Shown here one piece after another: positions 35,739 through 44,100 of a stretch of DNA of 64,000 nucleotides (positions are counted from its first letter, which is position 1; every line of letters begins with the position of its first letter). The stretch is taken from contig NZ_LIUF01000001.1 of the NCBI RefSeq assembly GCF_001280425.1, forward strand, positions 662,945-726,944, given 5' to 3'. This DNA comes from Haloarcula rubripromontorii (GTDB taxonomy: Archaea; Halobacteriota; Halobacteria; Halobacteriales; Haloarculaceae). The translations under genes and the position numbers were made by a program. Below the pieces are notes generated by a model, which had not been told where the DNA came from, did not search any database, and was given only the letters and a program-made list of their open reading frames with translations.

Positions 35739-36785
35739 TTACGCGTCGAAGTAGGCCGCTGCGCCAGGGTGGAGTTCGATGGACATCCCGTCCTGTGCGG
35801 AGTCCTTGCTGATGAAGTCCGTCTTGATGGACAGGTCGTCGACGTTGTCGAAGATGGCGGCAGTGACGCTCTCGACCGTCTGTTCGGGCTGTTCAGCGTT
35901 CGTTGCGATCATCGCCTGGACGGCGATTGTTTCGACAGCCTCGTCGACGCCGGTGTAGGTGCCGGCAGGGATAGTGTCGTTAGCGAACCACGATGCGTCT
36001 TCCTTGGCCGCGTCGCGGTTGTCGCCGGAGATCGGGACAATGACGAGGTCGTTGGTGTTCGCGAGGTCCTCGATAGCGCCGACCGGCCAGCCGCCGACGA
36101 CGAACGCGGCGTCGATGTCGCCGTTCCGGAGCTGGTCGGCGGCCTGGGAGAACGAGGCGTTCTGCTCGGTGAAATCGGAGATGCCAACGGACTCCAGAAT
36201 CTGGAGGGCGTTGACCTGGGTCCCGCTCCCGAGGTCGCCGGTGTTGATCGTCGCCCCTTCGAGGTCGGAGAGCTGCGTAATGCCCGTGTCCGCGAGAGTG
36301 ACGACCGTGATTGTCTCGGGGTACAGTGTCGCAACGCCCTGAAGATTCTCGACGGCGTTGTCCTGGAACGCATCGATCCCAGTGCCGTTTTTCGCGAACG
36401 ACGCGATGTCGTTCTGAATGAGCGCGAAGTCAGCGTCACCGCTAGCGAGGCTGCCGACGTTCTCGACGCTCGCACCGGTCGACTGGACGTTCAGCGTGAA
36501 GTCCGTGTTCTCCTCGACGACCGTCTTGAACTCGTTCGAGAGCGGGAAGTAGGTCCCACCGGTGCCGCCGGCATGCCAGGAGAGGCGGGTCTCCATGTCG
36601 CCGCCGTCGCCGCCGTCACCGTCTGTCTCGGTCATGCCGCCGTCGCCGCCGTCGCCTTCGGTCTCGGTCATGCCGCCGTCGCCACCGTCGCCGCCATCGC
36701 CGCCACCGCCACAGCCAGCGAGTGCCGCGACGCCTGCAACGCCTGCTGTCTTGAGGAACCGCCTACGCGTGGAGTTGTTAGTCAT
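35739..36785 (-). CDS. TAXI-family TRAP transporter solute-binding lipoprotein
   Basis: Extracellular binding protein of 348 residues. The N terminus STRRRFLKTAGVAGVAALAGC has a twin-arginine motif and a lipobox, so it should be Tat-exported and lipid-anchored. A Gly/Asp-rich linker with repeated GDGGMTET units spans about residues 24-60. The mature domain has TAXI features: ATGGTYFPLSNEFKTVV-like start (GGTGGTYFPLSNEF), SVENVGSLASGDADFALIQND and STGYPINTGDLGSGTQVN-type region (INTGDLGSGTQVNAL). It heads the transporter operon with DUF1850 and the permease. ATG 36785 gives the standard signal peptide. Confidence 0.92.
   Translation of the reverse strand: MTNNSTRRRFLKTAGVAGVAALAGCGGGGDGGDGGDGGMTETEGDGGDGGMTETDGDGGDGGDMETRLSWHAGGTGGTYFPLSNEFKTVVEENTDFTLNVQSTGASVENVGSLASGDADFALIQNDIASFAKNGTGIDAFQDNAVENLQGVATLYPETITVVTLADTGITQLSDLEGATINTGDLGSGTQVNALQILESVGISDFTEQNASFSQAADQLRNGDIDAAFVVGGWPVGAIEDLANTNDLVIVPISGDNRDAAKEDASWFANDTIPAGTYTGVDEAVETIAVQAMIATNAEQPEQTVESVTAAIFDNVDDLSIKTDFISKDSAQDGMSIELHPGAAAYFDA
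36598..36714 (-). repeat. Tandem Gly-Asp/Met-Thr-Glu-Thr repeat in the TAXI binding protein linker
   Basis: The linker between lipobox Cys and mature domain consists of imperfect repeats of GDGGDGGMTET-type units, seen in DNA as repeated CCGCCGTCGCC and CGGTCTCGGTCAT blocks. Likely a flexible tether, and prone to length change by slippage. Confidence 0.7.
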
Positions 36786-36986
36786 ACGTATGTCTACGTT
36801 GCACGGGGTATTCAAGAATGTTAGCTAGTATACAGTCGTTATTTGACTATATTGTGCGATAGCGTGTGACAGTGTTATTCGCTGGACGGGAGGCGGCTGA
36901 GAAAAGACGGCCAGTCGAGATATCCCATCTCACAGTAATTTCAGCGTTAATTATGTTTCAACAGATACCTGCCACGTCAGGAGCCG

Positions 36987-37679
36987 TTACGCGGACGTCT
37001 CGATGCCGAGTTCGTCGAGCAGCGTGCGGGCGGCTTCCGCCGAGGACGGCGGGCCACGAGCCGTGATGAGGTCACCGTCGACGGTGATGCTGGTGTCGGC
37101 GTCGAGTTCGGCGTCCCAGTCCGCGCCAGCCGCCTTCACCTCGTCTTCGACCCAGTACGGGAGCTTCCGGCCGTCGGGGAGCAGGTCGTTCTCGTCGACG
37201 ATGCCCTCCTCCCAGGCGTTCGGGAAGCCGGTGACCGAACGGCCGTCGACGAGGAACTCGCCGTCGCTGTCGCGAGTAAAGGCCAGAATCCCGACCGTGT
37301 GACAGACGACGAGGGCCTTCCCGTCGTCGCCGGCGACGCTCTCGCGAAGCAGTTCACGGGCGTGCGTGTCTTGGGTGATATCCCACTCAGCGCCGTGACC
37401 ACCGGGGAACACAACAGTGTCGTAGTCGTCGGCATCGGCCTGTGCCAGCGGAATCGGGTTGTTCAGGCGCTCGTCAGTCTCGTGGACCTCACGAACGTGT
37501 TCCGAGAGGTCTTCGCCGACTTCGTCGGGGTCGACGGAGCGTTCGTCAAGTACCGGCGGCTCGCCGGTCGGTGTCGCCACCGTGATATCCAGACCGGCGT
37601 CTGAGAGGGTCGTCAGTGGCTCGATACATTCTTCGCCCCAGTACCCGTATTCGCTTACGACGAATAGTGCGGATGACAT
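36987..37679 (-). CDS. DJ-1/PfpI-family protein (Hsp31/glyoxalase III-like)
   Basis: A 230-residue class I glutamine amidotransferase-like protein. The start SSALFVVSEYGYWGEECIEPL and the loop VVFPGGHGAEWDI are followed by the nucleophile elbow ALVVCHTVGILAF, with Cys in the usual position and a nearby His. The GFPNAWEEGIVDENDLLP region fits the Hsp31-like group that acts as a chaperone, deglycase or glyoxalase. Which activity it has is not decidable here. The ATG at 37679 is preferred to 37700. Single gene. Confidence 0.82.
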   Translation of the reverse strand: MSSALFVVSEYGYWGEECIEPLTTLSDAGLDITVATPTGEPPVLDERSVDPDEVGEDLSEHVREVHETDERLNNPIPLAQADADDYDTVVFPGGHGAEWDITQDTHARELLRESVAGDDGKALVVCHTVGILAFTRDSDGEFLVDGRSVTGFPNAWEEGIVDENDLLPDGRKLPYWVEDEVKAAGADWDAELDADTSITVDGDLITARGPPSSAEAARTLLDELGIETSA

Positions 37680-37837
37680 CAGACTCCTATTCGCGTGCAA
37701 TCCTTATAAGCGGCCGTTCGGTGTTGAGCGAAGCGAGCAGGCAGGTCGCTTCGCAGGTCTCTGGACGCACCGCGTTGTTGTCGAAGGGCGGCAATGACCG
37801 CGCCGGGCGAATATCGACCACACCGTTACAGCGGAAA

Positions 37838-37846
37838 CGTTTAACC
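37838..37846 (+). promoter_or_regulatory. Box A of the DUF5828 gene
   Basis: CGTTTAACC with a GGAAA (BRE-like) just before it. It predicts transcription from about 37868, leaving a leader of some 60 nt before ATG 37930. A GTG at 37867 could alternatively give a leaderless longer form. Confidence 0.5.
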
Positions 37847-37929
37847 CCACTGAGCAGCAATTCGGTGTGTATAGATGGACAGCCCATTACAGCAGGTTCC
37901 GCGGCTGTCATAGACCGATCTATTATACC

Positions 37930-38628
37930 ATGGCAGACATCGAAGAGAGCGTTTCAGGATTCAAGACGAAAGGTGGCTGGGTCGACATCGTCGAACACGG
38001 CGAGCGCATCACGCAAGCGCTGAAAGACATCGCTTCGAGCGAAGCCGTCGACGAAGACGCCCTCAGTGAGTTCGACGAGTGGCGACCGAAGAGCCACGAG
38101 CGACTTGACGAGGACGTCAACGAGAAAACCGCTGACCAGGCGAGTGTCGACGAGGGCAAGGGCGAACAGGCCGGCAAGGGACCGGACGAAGACCTCCAGA
38201 CCGCCGGCGAGAAGCTCAGCGAGTCCTACGAGAACCTCGACGAACCGAACGAGGCGATGGAGCGCTGGAGCGAGTCCGTCGACTACGTGGCCCGCGCGGC
38301 CGACTCGGCCAGCCGGAAGGCCCTGCGGAAGGTGGAAGACACCGTCTACCGCAACGTGATGACACAGATCGCGCCATACTATTTCGACAACGACCTCATC
38401 AGCGCGAACCTTCGCCGCGTCGGCGACGAGGACCGCCCAGAGTACGTCTTCGAGGTCAACGTCAACGACGACGATCTGAAGATGCGCGTCTCGAACAAGC
38501 TCGCCGACTTCGAGCAGGCCGTCGACCGCTGGCACGTCGACACAGAGAAAGTCACCGAGGCTGTCGAGGCCGCGGAGGGCGTGGATGCGACGGAGCCGGG
38601 CGAGGAGACCGATGCGAAGACGAACTAA
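37930..38628 (+). CDS. DUF5828 family protein
   Basis: A 232-residue acidic, mostly helical soluble protein, starting MADIEESVSGFKTKGGWVDI. It has a charged low-complexity stretch around residues 60-95 and a folded C-terminal part containing VYRNVMTQIAPYYFDNDLIS and RPEYVFEVNVNDDDLKMRVS. I recognise it as the haloarchaeal DUF5828 family, of unknown function. The ATG at 37930 is typical of the family; an in-frame GTG at 37867 would add 21 residues without clear character. It appears to be monocistronic. Confidence 0.75.
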   Translation: MADIEESVSGFKTKGGWVDIVEHGERITQALKDIASSEAVDEDALSEFDEWRPKSHERLDEDVNEKTADQASVDEGKGEQAGKGPDEDLQTAGEKLSESYENLDEPNEAMERWSESVDYVARAADSASRKALRKVEDTVYRNVMTQIAPYYFDNDLISANLRRVGDEDRPEYVFEVNVNDDDLKMRVSNKLADFEQAVDRWHVDTEKVTEAVEAAEGVDATEPGEETDAKTN

Positions 38629-38707
38629 GCTCGCCGCCATGCGAGCGGCAGTGATTTTGCGTCCGGGAGACAGGACGGGCAAGGCGCGAGCGTAGCCGCA
38701 CAGGCGC

Positions 38708-38989
38708 TTAGATAGCGTCGTCGGGGTCGTGGGCCTCGGCCATCCGCGTCGCTTCGGCCGCGTACTGCGCCTGCAGGTCCGGGTCGTCGACGGACCCGAG
38801 GTTGTCCGGGTCGGCGTCGACGGCGGCCGTGGTCTCCCGGACATCCGAAAAGGAAGTCAGCGCGCGCTCCTTGCGGAAGTACTGCTCGCCGTCGGGCGTC
38901 GCGTACGTGAGGATGATGAGGTTCTGCTCGTCGTCGGAGTAGGTTCGTTCGACCAGCCAGACGCGGACCGTCTTGTCAGTGGCGGACAT
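38708..38989 (-). CDS. Conserved haloarchaeal hypothetical protein (93 aa)
   Basis: A small soluble protein starting MSATDKTVRVWLVERTYSDD, with two strands (VRVWLVERTY, NLIILTYATPDG) followed by EQYFRKERALTSF and an acidic helical tail. Codon use is typical, so it should be a real gene. I do not recognise a domain and see no metal site or membrane helix. The start at 38989 is used rather than 39004. It is divergent from the phosphate transporter at 39117. Confidence 0.65.
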   Translation of the reverse strand: MSATDKTVRVWLVERTYSDDEQNLIILTYATPDGEQYFRKERALTSFSDVRETTAAVDADPDNLGSVDDPDLQAQYAAEATRMAEAHDPDDAI

Positions 38990-39116
38990 ACGGGACCGAA
39001 CCACGCGCTGGCACCTGAACGTTTGGCCGTCCCGCCTGCGTCAGCGTCGGTAGTCACGGTCGTGACGGGTGCGCGAACGGTAGGCTCATTGCAGGCCGGG
39101 GCAAACGCCGTCACAG

Positions 39117-40316
39117 ATGGTCGCGACGAGTACGATTGTGACGCTTGTTATCGCGTCAGCCGCAAGTCTGTTCATGGCCTGGGCCATCGGTGCTGGGTCG
39201 TCCGGGTCCACGCCGTTCGCGCCGGCCGTCGGCGCGAACGCGATTTCAGTGATGCGGGCCGGGTTTTTCGTGGGCATCCTCGGGCTGGCCGGCGCAGTCC
39301 TGCAGGGGGCCAACGTCACAGAAGCCGTCGGGAGCGAACTCGTGCTGTTCCCGAGTGGCGGCGGCCTGTCGGCTATCGCCGCTATCGTCGCGCTGCTGAC
39401 CGCGGCAGTACTGGTCGCCGTCGGCATCTTCACCGGCTATCCCATCGCGACAGCGTTTACCGTCACCGGCGCGGTTGTCGGCGTCGGGCTGGCGATAGGG
39501 GGCCAGCCGGCGACGGCCAAGTACGTCGAAATCGTCTCGCTGTGGGTCCTGACGCCTTTCGTCGGCGGCGGTATCGCCTTCGGGACGGCGTGGTCGCTCC
39601 GGCACGAGGCCACCACCGAGGAGCGGCTCGTCCCGCTGCTGGCCGGGCTGGTCGGTGTGATTCTGGCGAACATCGAGTTTGTCCTCCTCGCGCCGGGTAG
39701 CGAGCAGACGTCGGTAGCCCGCGCCGTCGCACGGGCGGCCGGCACGCCGATACTGCCGTCGATGGTCGTCGTAACGCTCCTTATCGGCGTGCTCGCAGGG
39801 GGTCTGCTGTACCTCGACATCCGGGCGGATGCCGCCGCCGGACAGCGCCACTTCCTGCTGGTGATGGGTGGTCTCGTAGCCTTCTCCGCTGGCGGAAGCC
39901 AGGTCGGGCTGGCGCTGGGGCCGTTGGTGCCCCTGCTCGGCGATGGGCCGACGGCGGCTATCCCCATCACCGGCGTCCTGCTGTTCGGCGGCCTCGGCCT
40001 CCTCGTCGGCTCGTGGACGGGCGCGCCACGGATGATAAAGGCGCTGGCACAGGACTACTCTTCGCTCGGGCCACGGCGCTCTATCGGCGCGTTGATTCCG
40101 AGCTTCATCATCGCGCAGGCGGCCGTCTTCTTCGGCATTCCCGTGTCGTTCAACGAGATAATTGTCTCCGCTATCGTCGGCTCCGGCGCGGCCGCCGGCG
40201 GCGGCGAAGTCAGTCGGGAGAAGATGGGCAAGACGGTGCTGGCCTGGGTCGGGTCGCTGGCGCTGGCGTTCGCGCTGAGCTACGGGCTCTTCTGGATCAT
40301 CGACACGGCGCTGTGA
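39117..40316 (+). CDS. pit: Inorganic phosphate transporter, PiT family
   Basis: A 399-residue secondary transporter with about 10-11 membrane helices that takes up phosphate with protons or sodium. The PiT signature appears twice in inverted repeats, as AWAIGAGSSGSTPFAPAVGA (residue about 20-40) and GIPVSFNEIIVSAIVGSGAA (about 343-362). The usual first-repeat form is GANDVANA-like; here GAGSSGSTPFAPAVGAN fits archaeal members. No PhoU gene lies next to it. The ATG at 39117 directly precedes the first helix. Confidence 0.88.
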   Translation: MVATSTIVTLVIASAASLFMAWAIGAGSSGSTPFAPAVGANAISVMRAGFFVGILGLAGAVLQGANVTEAVGSELVLFPSGGGLSAIAAIVALLTAAVLVAVGIFTGYPIATAFTVTGAVVGVGLAIGGQPATAKYVEIVSLWVLTPFVGGGIAFGTAWSLRHEATTEERLVPLLAGLVGVILANIEFVLLAPGSEQTSVARAVARAAGTPILPSMVVVTLLIGVLAGGLLYLDIRADAAAGQRHFLLVMGGLVAFSAGGSQVGLALGPLVPLLGDGPTAAIPITGVLLFGGLGLLVGSWTGAPRMIKALAQDYSSLGPRRSIGALIPSFIIAQAAVFFGIPVSFNEIIVSAIVGSGAAAGGGEVSREKMGKTVLAWVGSLALAFALSYGLFWIIDTAL

Positions 40317-40321
40317 GCCGG

Positions 40322-40537
40322 TCAGCGGCCCCAGACGTAGCGACTCACAGCTTCGTTGATGCGGGTCGAGAGCCGCCCCATCCAGGCCTCGGGCGAGACG
40401 CGCTCGATGTCCCGCTGGTCGACCTCAATTCGGTCGTCACCGAAGGGGTCGTGAGGTTTCTCCCCCTCGGTTTCGTCGACAGCGTCAACGACGACGGTCA
40501 TTGAGCAGCGACCGCAGGCTTCGGTATCTTTACCCAT
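40322..40537 (-). CDS. Small haloarchaeal protein with one CxxC (71 aa)
   Basis: A 71-residue protein starting MGKDTEACGRCSMTVVVDAV. Cys8 and Cys11 form a single CxxC that could bind metal with another copy or serve as a redox pair. The rest is acidic and helical, with WMGRLSTRINEAVSRYVWGR at the C terminus. It converges with the phosphate transporter. I do not recognise its family. Confidence 0.55.
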   Translation of the reverse strand: MGKDTEACGRCSMTVVVDAVDETEGEKPHDPFGDDRIEVDQRDIERVSPEAWMGRLSTRINEAVSRYVWGR

Positions 40538-40685
40538 GATTGTTAGTGAGTAATTGAAACGCCAGCATCAAAAACCTGCCGCGGCGGTCGTGTGCGGCCC
40601 GTGAGCGACCGTCGACTGACCGACGGGCTTAAGACGCCGACACGGCATCGGCATGGTATGAGCTACCGCGGCATGGGATCGGTTC

Positions 40686-40694
40686 GAATTAAAC
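40686..40694 (+). promoter_or_regulatory. Box A of the 40714 gene
   Basis: GAATTAAAC is centred about 24-28 nt before ATG 40714, predicting a leaderless transcript. Confidence 0.55.
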
Positions 40695-40713
40695 GCCCAC
40701 GCGACTCGGCACG

Positions 40714-41397
40714 ATGAGCGAGAAATCCGAATCCGGGTCGGTCGACGAACCGCCGGAGTACGGTGCGGACGACTGGGAAGACCCCATCACCGGTGCGGTC
40801 CCGAAGTCGGAGCTGCCCGACGAAATCGTCGAGGAGGTCCCACACTGGACGGACGATCCGTATTTCGACCGGGTGAGCGACCGCCTGATGTACAACTACA
40901 CGCTGGAGCGAGACCACCGGCTCCGGGGCGAGCGCTGGGACCTCTACGGCGAGATGCGGGTCCTCAATCAGAAGCAGTTCTTCCACCCGGCGCTGTCCTA
41001 CGGCGACCACGAGTCCGAAGAGTACGTCTACGCCCGCCGCGTCGACCGGCCCACGGTCGGCGAGCTGAAGCGCCTGGTCGAACTGGGCCACGACCTGGCC
41101 GACGAGCGCGTGAACGCCAACGAGGAGCACTACCGAACCGACTTCACGTTCGTCCTCGTCGCCGACGAACTGCCCGAAGAAGTCCGGGCGTTCGTCGAGG
41201 GGCAGCGCGAGCGCACGCTGTTGAAGTTCGGCTATTACGGCCACTACGAGGTGAATCTGGGCGTCGTCGTTCCGGACGAGCAGGTGGCCGTCGCCGGCGA
41301 GGCCGCCGACGTGCTTGAGGCCTTCATCCTCTGGGAGGACGTGACCCAGCCCGAGGAAGGGGTGCTGTCGCGGATCGCCAAGCGGTTTTGGCAATGA
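40714..41397 (+). CDS. Conserved haloarchaeal hypothetical protein (227 aa)
   Basis: Soluble 227-residue protein, acidic at the N terminus (MSEKSESGSVDEPPEYGADD) and then rich in aromatic and charged residues: VPHWTDDPYFDRVSDRLMYN, LRGERWDLYGEMRVLNQKQF and LLKFGYYGHYEVNLGVVVPD. I do not recognise the family, although the sequence looks well conserved in character. Its stop overlaps the ATG of the next gene in an ATGA arrangement, so both are likely cotranslated, which suggests a link to a lipoprotein. Confidence 0.7.
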   Translation: MSEKSESGSVDEPPEYGADDWEDPITGAVPKSELPDEIVEEVPHWTDDPYFDRVSDRLMYNYTLERDHRLRGERWDLYGEMRVLNQKQFFHPALSYGDHESEEYVYARRVDRPTVGELKRLVELGHDLADERVNANEEHYRTDFTFVLVADELPEEVRAFVEGQRERTLLKFGYYGHYEVNLGVVVPDEQVAVAGEAADVLEAFILWEDVTQPEEGVLSRIAKRFWQ

Positions 41398-41990
41398 TGC
41401 CGACCCGGCGGGGCTTCGTCGTCGCCTGTACGGCCGCGCTGACCGGCTGTAGTGTCCTGCCCGAAGAGAGCGAGCCGATAGAGGCCAGCGCGGCCGCGCC
41501 GGCGGTACTCCCTGAATCCAGCGGCTACTCACTCGTTGTCGAGGACAGCTCCACCGTCGAAACGACGGTGACCGTCGACTTCTCCGGCGACGTGCAGTTG
41601 ACCTCGCGCCAGGACGTGGTCGCGACGGTGTTCCGGCGCGTCTACGAATCGCCGAGCGGGGCGCTGTTTGGCCTCCTGACCGCCCCGGCCGTGCGGGTCG
41701 TCGACCAGCCTGAAGTCGTCCGTGACCCGCTGACGGCGGTCGAGGACGCCCGCGTCGTCTCGCTTGCGACCGACGCCGAGGTCGACGCCGTTTCGGAGTG
41801 GGCCGAACGCGGGTCGGCGACGCTTCTCGGGACCGAAACGACGCGGATGACAGCGACGGCGATGGTCGACGGCAGCGAGCGGACGCTCGTTCGGGCCCGG
41901 GTCCGTGCCGATGAAGACGCGGTGACCGGGATAGCAACTGCCCCAGATGGCAATGGGGCACCGTTCGGCGCGGTCACGCGGAGCGCGTAG
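41394..41990 (+). CDS. DUF6517-like putative lipoprotein
   Basis: A 198-residue exported protein. The N terminus MMPTRRGFVVACTAALTGCSVLPE has a twin-arginine-like start (TRRGF) and a lipobox (LTGC), so it should be a Tat lipoprotein. The mature domain begins after an Ala/Pro/Glu linker and has beta-rich stretches such as SGYSLVVEDSSTVETTVTVD and LTSRQDVVATVFRRVYESPS, which I recognise as haloarchaeal DUF6517. Its start overlaps the previous gene's stop. Role unknown. Confidence 0.75.
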   Translation: MMPTRRGFVVACTAALTGCSVLPEESEPIEASAAAPAVLPESSGYSLVVEDSSTVETTVTVDFSGDVQLTSRQDVVATVFRRVYESPSGALFGLLTAPAVRVVDQPEVVRDPLTAVEDARVVSLATDAEVDAVSEWAERGSATLLGTETTRMTATAMVDGSERTLVRARVRADEDAVTGIATAPDGNGAPFGAVTRSA

Positions 41991-42032
41991 CTGTCGCTGT
42001 CAGTGCAAGAAAACGGAAAAGCAGTCGCCGTG

Positions 42033-43928
42033 TCAGTCGTCGCCCGGCTCAACCGCGCCGGCGCGACCACGGTCACGGACCGTACTGATGTTGTCGTAGC
42101 CTTTCTTGACCAGCGCCAGCGCGAGACCGATGAGGACCAGCGCCAGCACCATCTGAACGGTCGAGGAGGCGATCGCCGCAGTGCCCTCGGCACCGCCCTG
42201 GATGAGGTTCTGGTAGAGGTTGCTGTAGAACGCCAGCCAGGACAGCCCCAGGATGGTGATAGTCGTCATAATCGCCATCGGCACGCCCGTGGAGTACAGC
42301 TGCTTGCTGTCGTCCCAGTTGGCGAGCCAGACGGTCGCAGTGAGCAGCGCCAGCGCGGCCAGCAGCTGGTTCGCGCCGCCGAACAGGGCCCACAGGGTGA
42401 GCCACTCGCCGGAGATGACCATCAGATAGGCCGGGATGGCCTGGACGAGCGGATTCGTGTAGCGGCCACGACCGATCTCGCCGAGGGTCGAACGGATGCC
42501 GCCGCCGACGTTGAAGCCGGAAGCCGTCTCGCCCGCCCGAAGCCCGACGATTTCCTCCATCATGTAGCGACCGAGTCGGACGGCCGTGTCAGTCGAGGTC
42601 AGCAGGAAGCTCACCAGCACGAGCGCCATGAACGGCGCGCCGAAGCTCTGTGGGACGCCGAGGCTGGTGAAGATGATGCCGCCACCCGTCGCAAAGTTCG
42701 GCAGCGCAGCACCGATGCCACCGGCGGGGTCGGCGAAGCCGGCCACGGCGAGCGTCGACAGCGCGACGGCGGCCAGCAGCCCCTCGCCGAGCATCCCGCC
42801 GTAGCCGATGAGGCGGGCGTCGGTCTCCTTGTTCAACTGCTTGGCTGTCGTCCCGGAGGACACCAGCGAGTGGAAACCACTGATGGTCCCGCAGGCGATG
42901 GTGATGAACAGCAGCGGGAACAGCGGCGCGAGGCCCGCGCCCTCGACACCCCAGAAGCCGTTGAACGCGCCCATCGAGTCCGCGATGACCAGCGAGCCGC
43001 TCTCGGTAGCAGCCGTGCCGAAGATCGTGCCGACGATGACGGCTACCAGCGAGCCGCCGACGCCGGCGTACAGCAGGAACGACGACAGGTAGTCACGCGG
43101 CTGGAGCAGCACCCACACCGGGAGCGCGCTCGCGATGCCCGCGTACACCATGATTATCGGCACCCACGCCGCACGGTTGGGGTTCATCGCCGTCGCAGAG
43201 GAGCCGGGTATCCACTGCCCGCTGCCGAGGTTCAGCACGTCCGCGAGAACGAGCGTGCCTGCGGGGTAGCTCGCGTCACCGACAGCCGGGAACAGCGCGA
43301 ACGGGTACTGGATGCCCGCGTACACGCCGGCGAACACCAGGGCCACGAACACGACGGTCCCGGGAAGGAACGGCCCGTTCAGCTGGTAGAGGTACACCCC
43401 CAGCAGGAACGCCAGCGCGATGTAGACGAAGCTCGCGGTGGTCACCTGCGGGAACGCGTCGAACACGATGGCGACCACCAGCGCGAACACCGCGACGACG
43501 AGGATGATGGTGAGGAAGGCGAACCACAGCAGCATGTTCTTGCCTCCCTCCCCGATGTACTCACCGATGATGTAGCCGATGGACTTCCCCTCGTGTCTGA
43601 GTGAGCCAGACAGCGAGACGAAGTCGTGGACGCTGCCCATCAGCGGGTTGCCGATAGCAATCCACAGAAGTGCGGGAACCCACCCCCACACGGCGCCTGC
43701 TGTAATCGGTCCCACAATCGGTGCCCCACCCGCAATACTGGAGTAGTGGTGGCCGAGCAACACCGGCTTCTTCGACGGGACGTACTCCTGCCCGTCCTCG
43801 TATTTGTGCGCCGGTGTCTCGTTGTCGTCGTCGAGTTCGAGGAACCGTGCGAGGTACTTCGAATACCCCAGATACCCCACGCTGAACGTCAGCAGTACTG
43901 CCAGAACGATCCAGATTACCTGTGTCAT
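42033..43928 (-). CDS. cstA: Carbon starvation protein CstA family peptide/pyruvate transporter
   Basis: A 631-residue membrane protein with around 16 helices. CstA proteins import peptides or, in E. coli BtsT, pyruvate. CstA traits include YLGYSKYLARFLELDDDNETP, LLGHHYSSIAGGAPIVGPIT (GHHFxSIAGAxPIVGP type) and GFHSLVSSGTTAKQLNKETD, SGEWLTLWALFGGANQLLAAL. An AT-rich leader with ATTATATATT at 43971-43980 and further AT boxes precedes the ATG at 43928, suggesting a well-regulated promoter. No CstA-linked small subunit is seen. Confidence 0.93.
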   Translation of the reverse strand: MTQVIWIVLAVLLTFSVGYLGYSKYLARFLELDDDNETPAHKYEDGQEYVPSKKPVLLGHHYSSIAGGAPIVGPITAGAVWGWVPALLWIAIGNPLMGSVHDFVSLSGSLRHEGKSIGYIIGEYIGEGGKNMLLWFAFLTIILVVAVFALVVAIVFDAFPQVTTASFVYIALAFLLGVYLYQLNGPFLPGTVVFVALVFAGVYAGIQYPFALFPAVGDASYPAGTLVLADVLNLGSGQWIPGSSATAMNPNRAAWVPIIMVYAGIASALPVWVLLQPRDYLSSFLLYAGVGGSLVAVIVGTIFGTAATESGSLVIADSMGAFNGFWGVEGAGLAPLFPLLFITIACGTISGFHSLVSSGTTAKQLNKETDARLIGYGGMLGEGLLAAVALSTLAVAGFADPAGGIGAALPNFATGGGIIFTSLGVPQSFGAPFMALVLVSFLLTSTDTAVRLGRYMMEEIVGLRAGETASGFNVGGGIRSTLGEIGRGRYTNPLVQAIPAYLMVISGEWLTLWALFGGANQLLAALALLTATVWLANWDDSKQLYSTGVPMAIMTTITILGLSWLAFYSNLYQNLIQGGAEGTAAIASSTVQMVLALVLIGLALALVKKGYDNISTVRDRGRAGAVEPGDD

Positions 43929-43970
43929 GTGTATGCATGAATGGTAACCAACATCAAGCTATTAATAGTT

Positions 43971-43980
43971 ATTATATATT
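43971..43980 (-). promoter_or_regulatory. Probable box A of cstA
   Basis: AATATATAAT on the minus strand, about 45-50 nt before the ATG. Another AT box at 43961-43970 would fit a shorter leader, so the exact start is uncertain. Confidence 0.45.
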
Positions 43981-44100
43981 TCTTATACTTCTCAAGTCCA
44001 TCAGAATCCGCTCGGCCGCACTATATCAACCCGTAGACAAAACCTGTATCCGATTACTTATCGGTCATGCGCAGCCCGCACACGAGCGGCGGCCGATCGC

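Noticed and set aside
37867-37929. A 21-residue N-terminal extension of the DUF5828 protein from GTG 37867
   Set aside because: The box A spacing would allow it, but the added residues lack acidic haloarchaeal character, and the family seems to start at the ATG 37930.
42003-43604. A 533-residue plus-strand frame opposite cstA
   Set aside because: Its Arg/Gln/His-rich composition is unlike haloarchaeal proteins, while the minus strand encodes a clear CstA.
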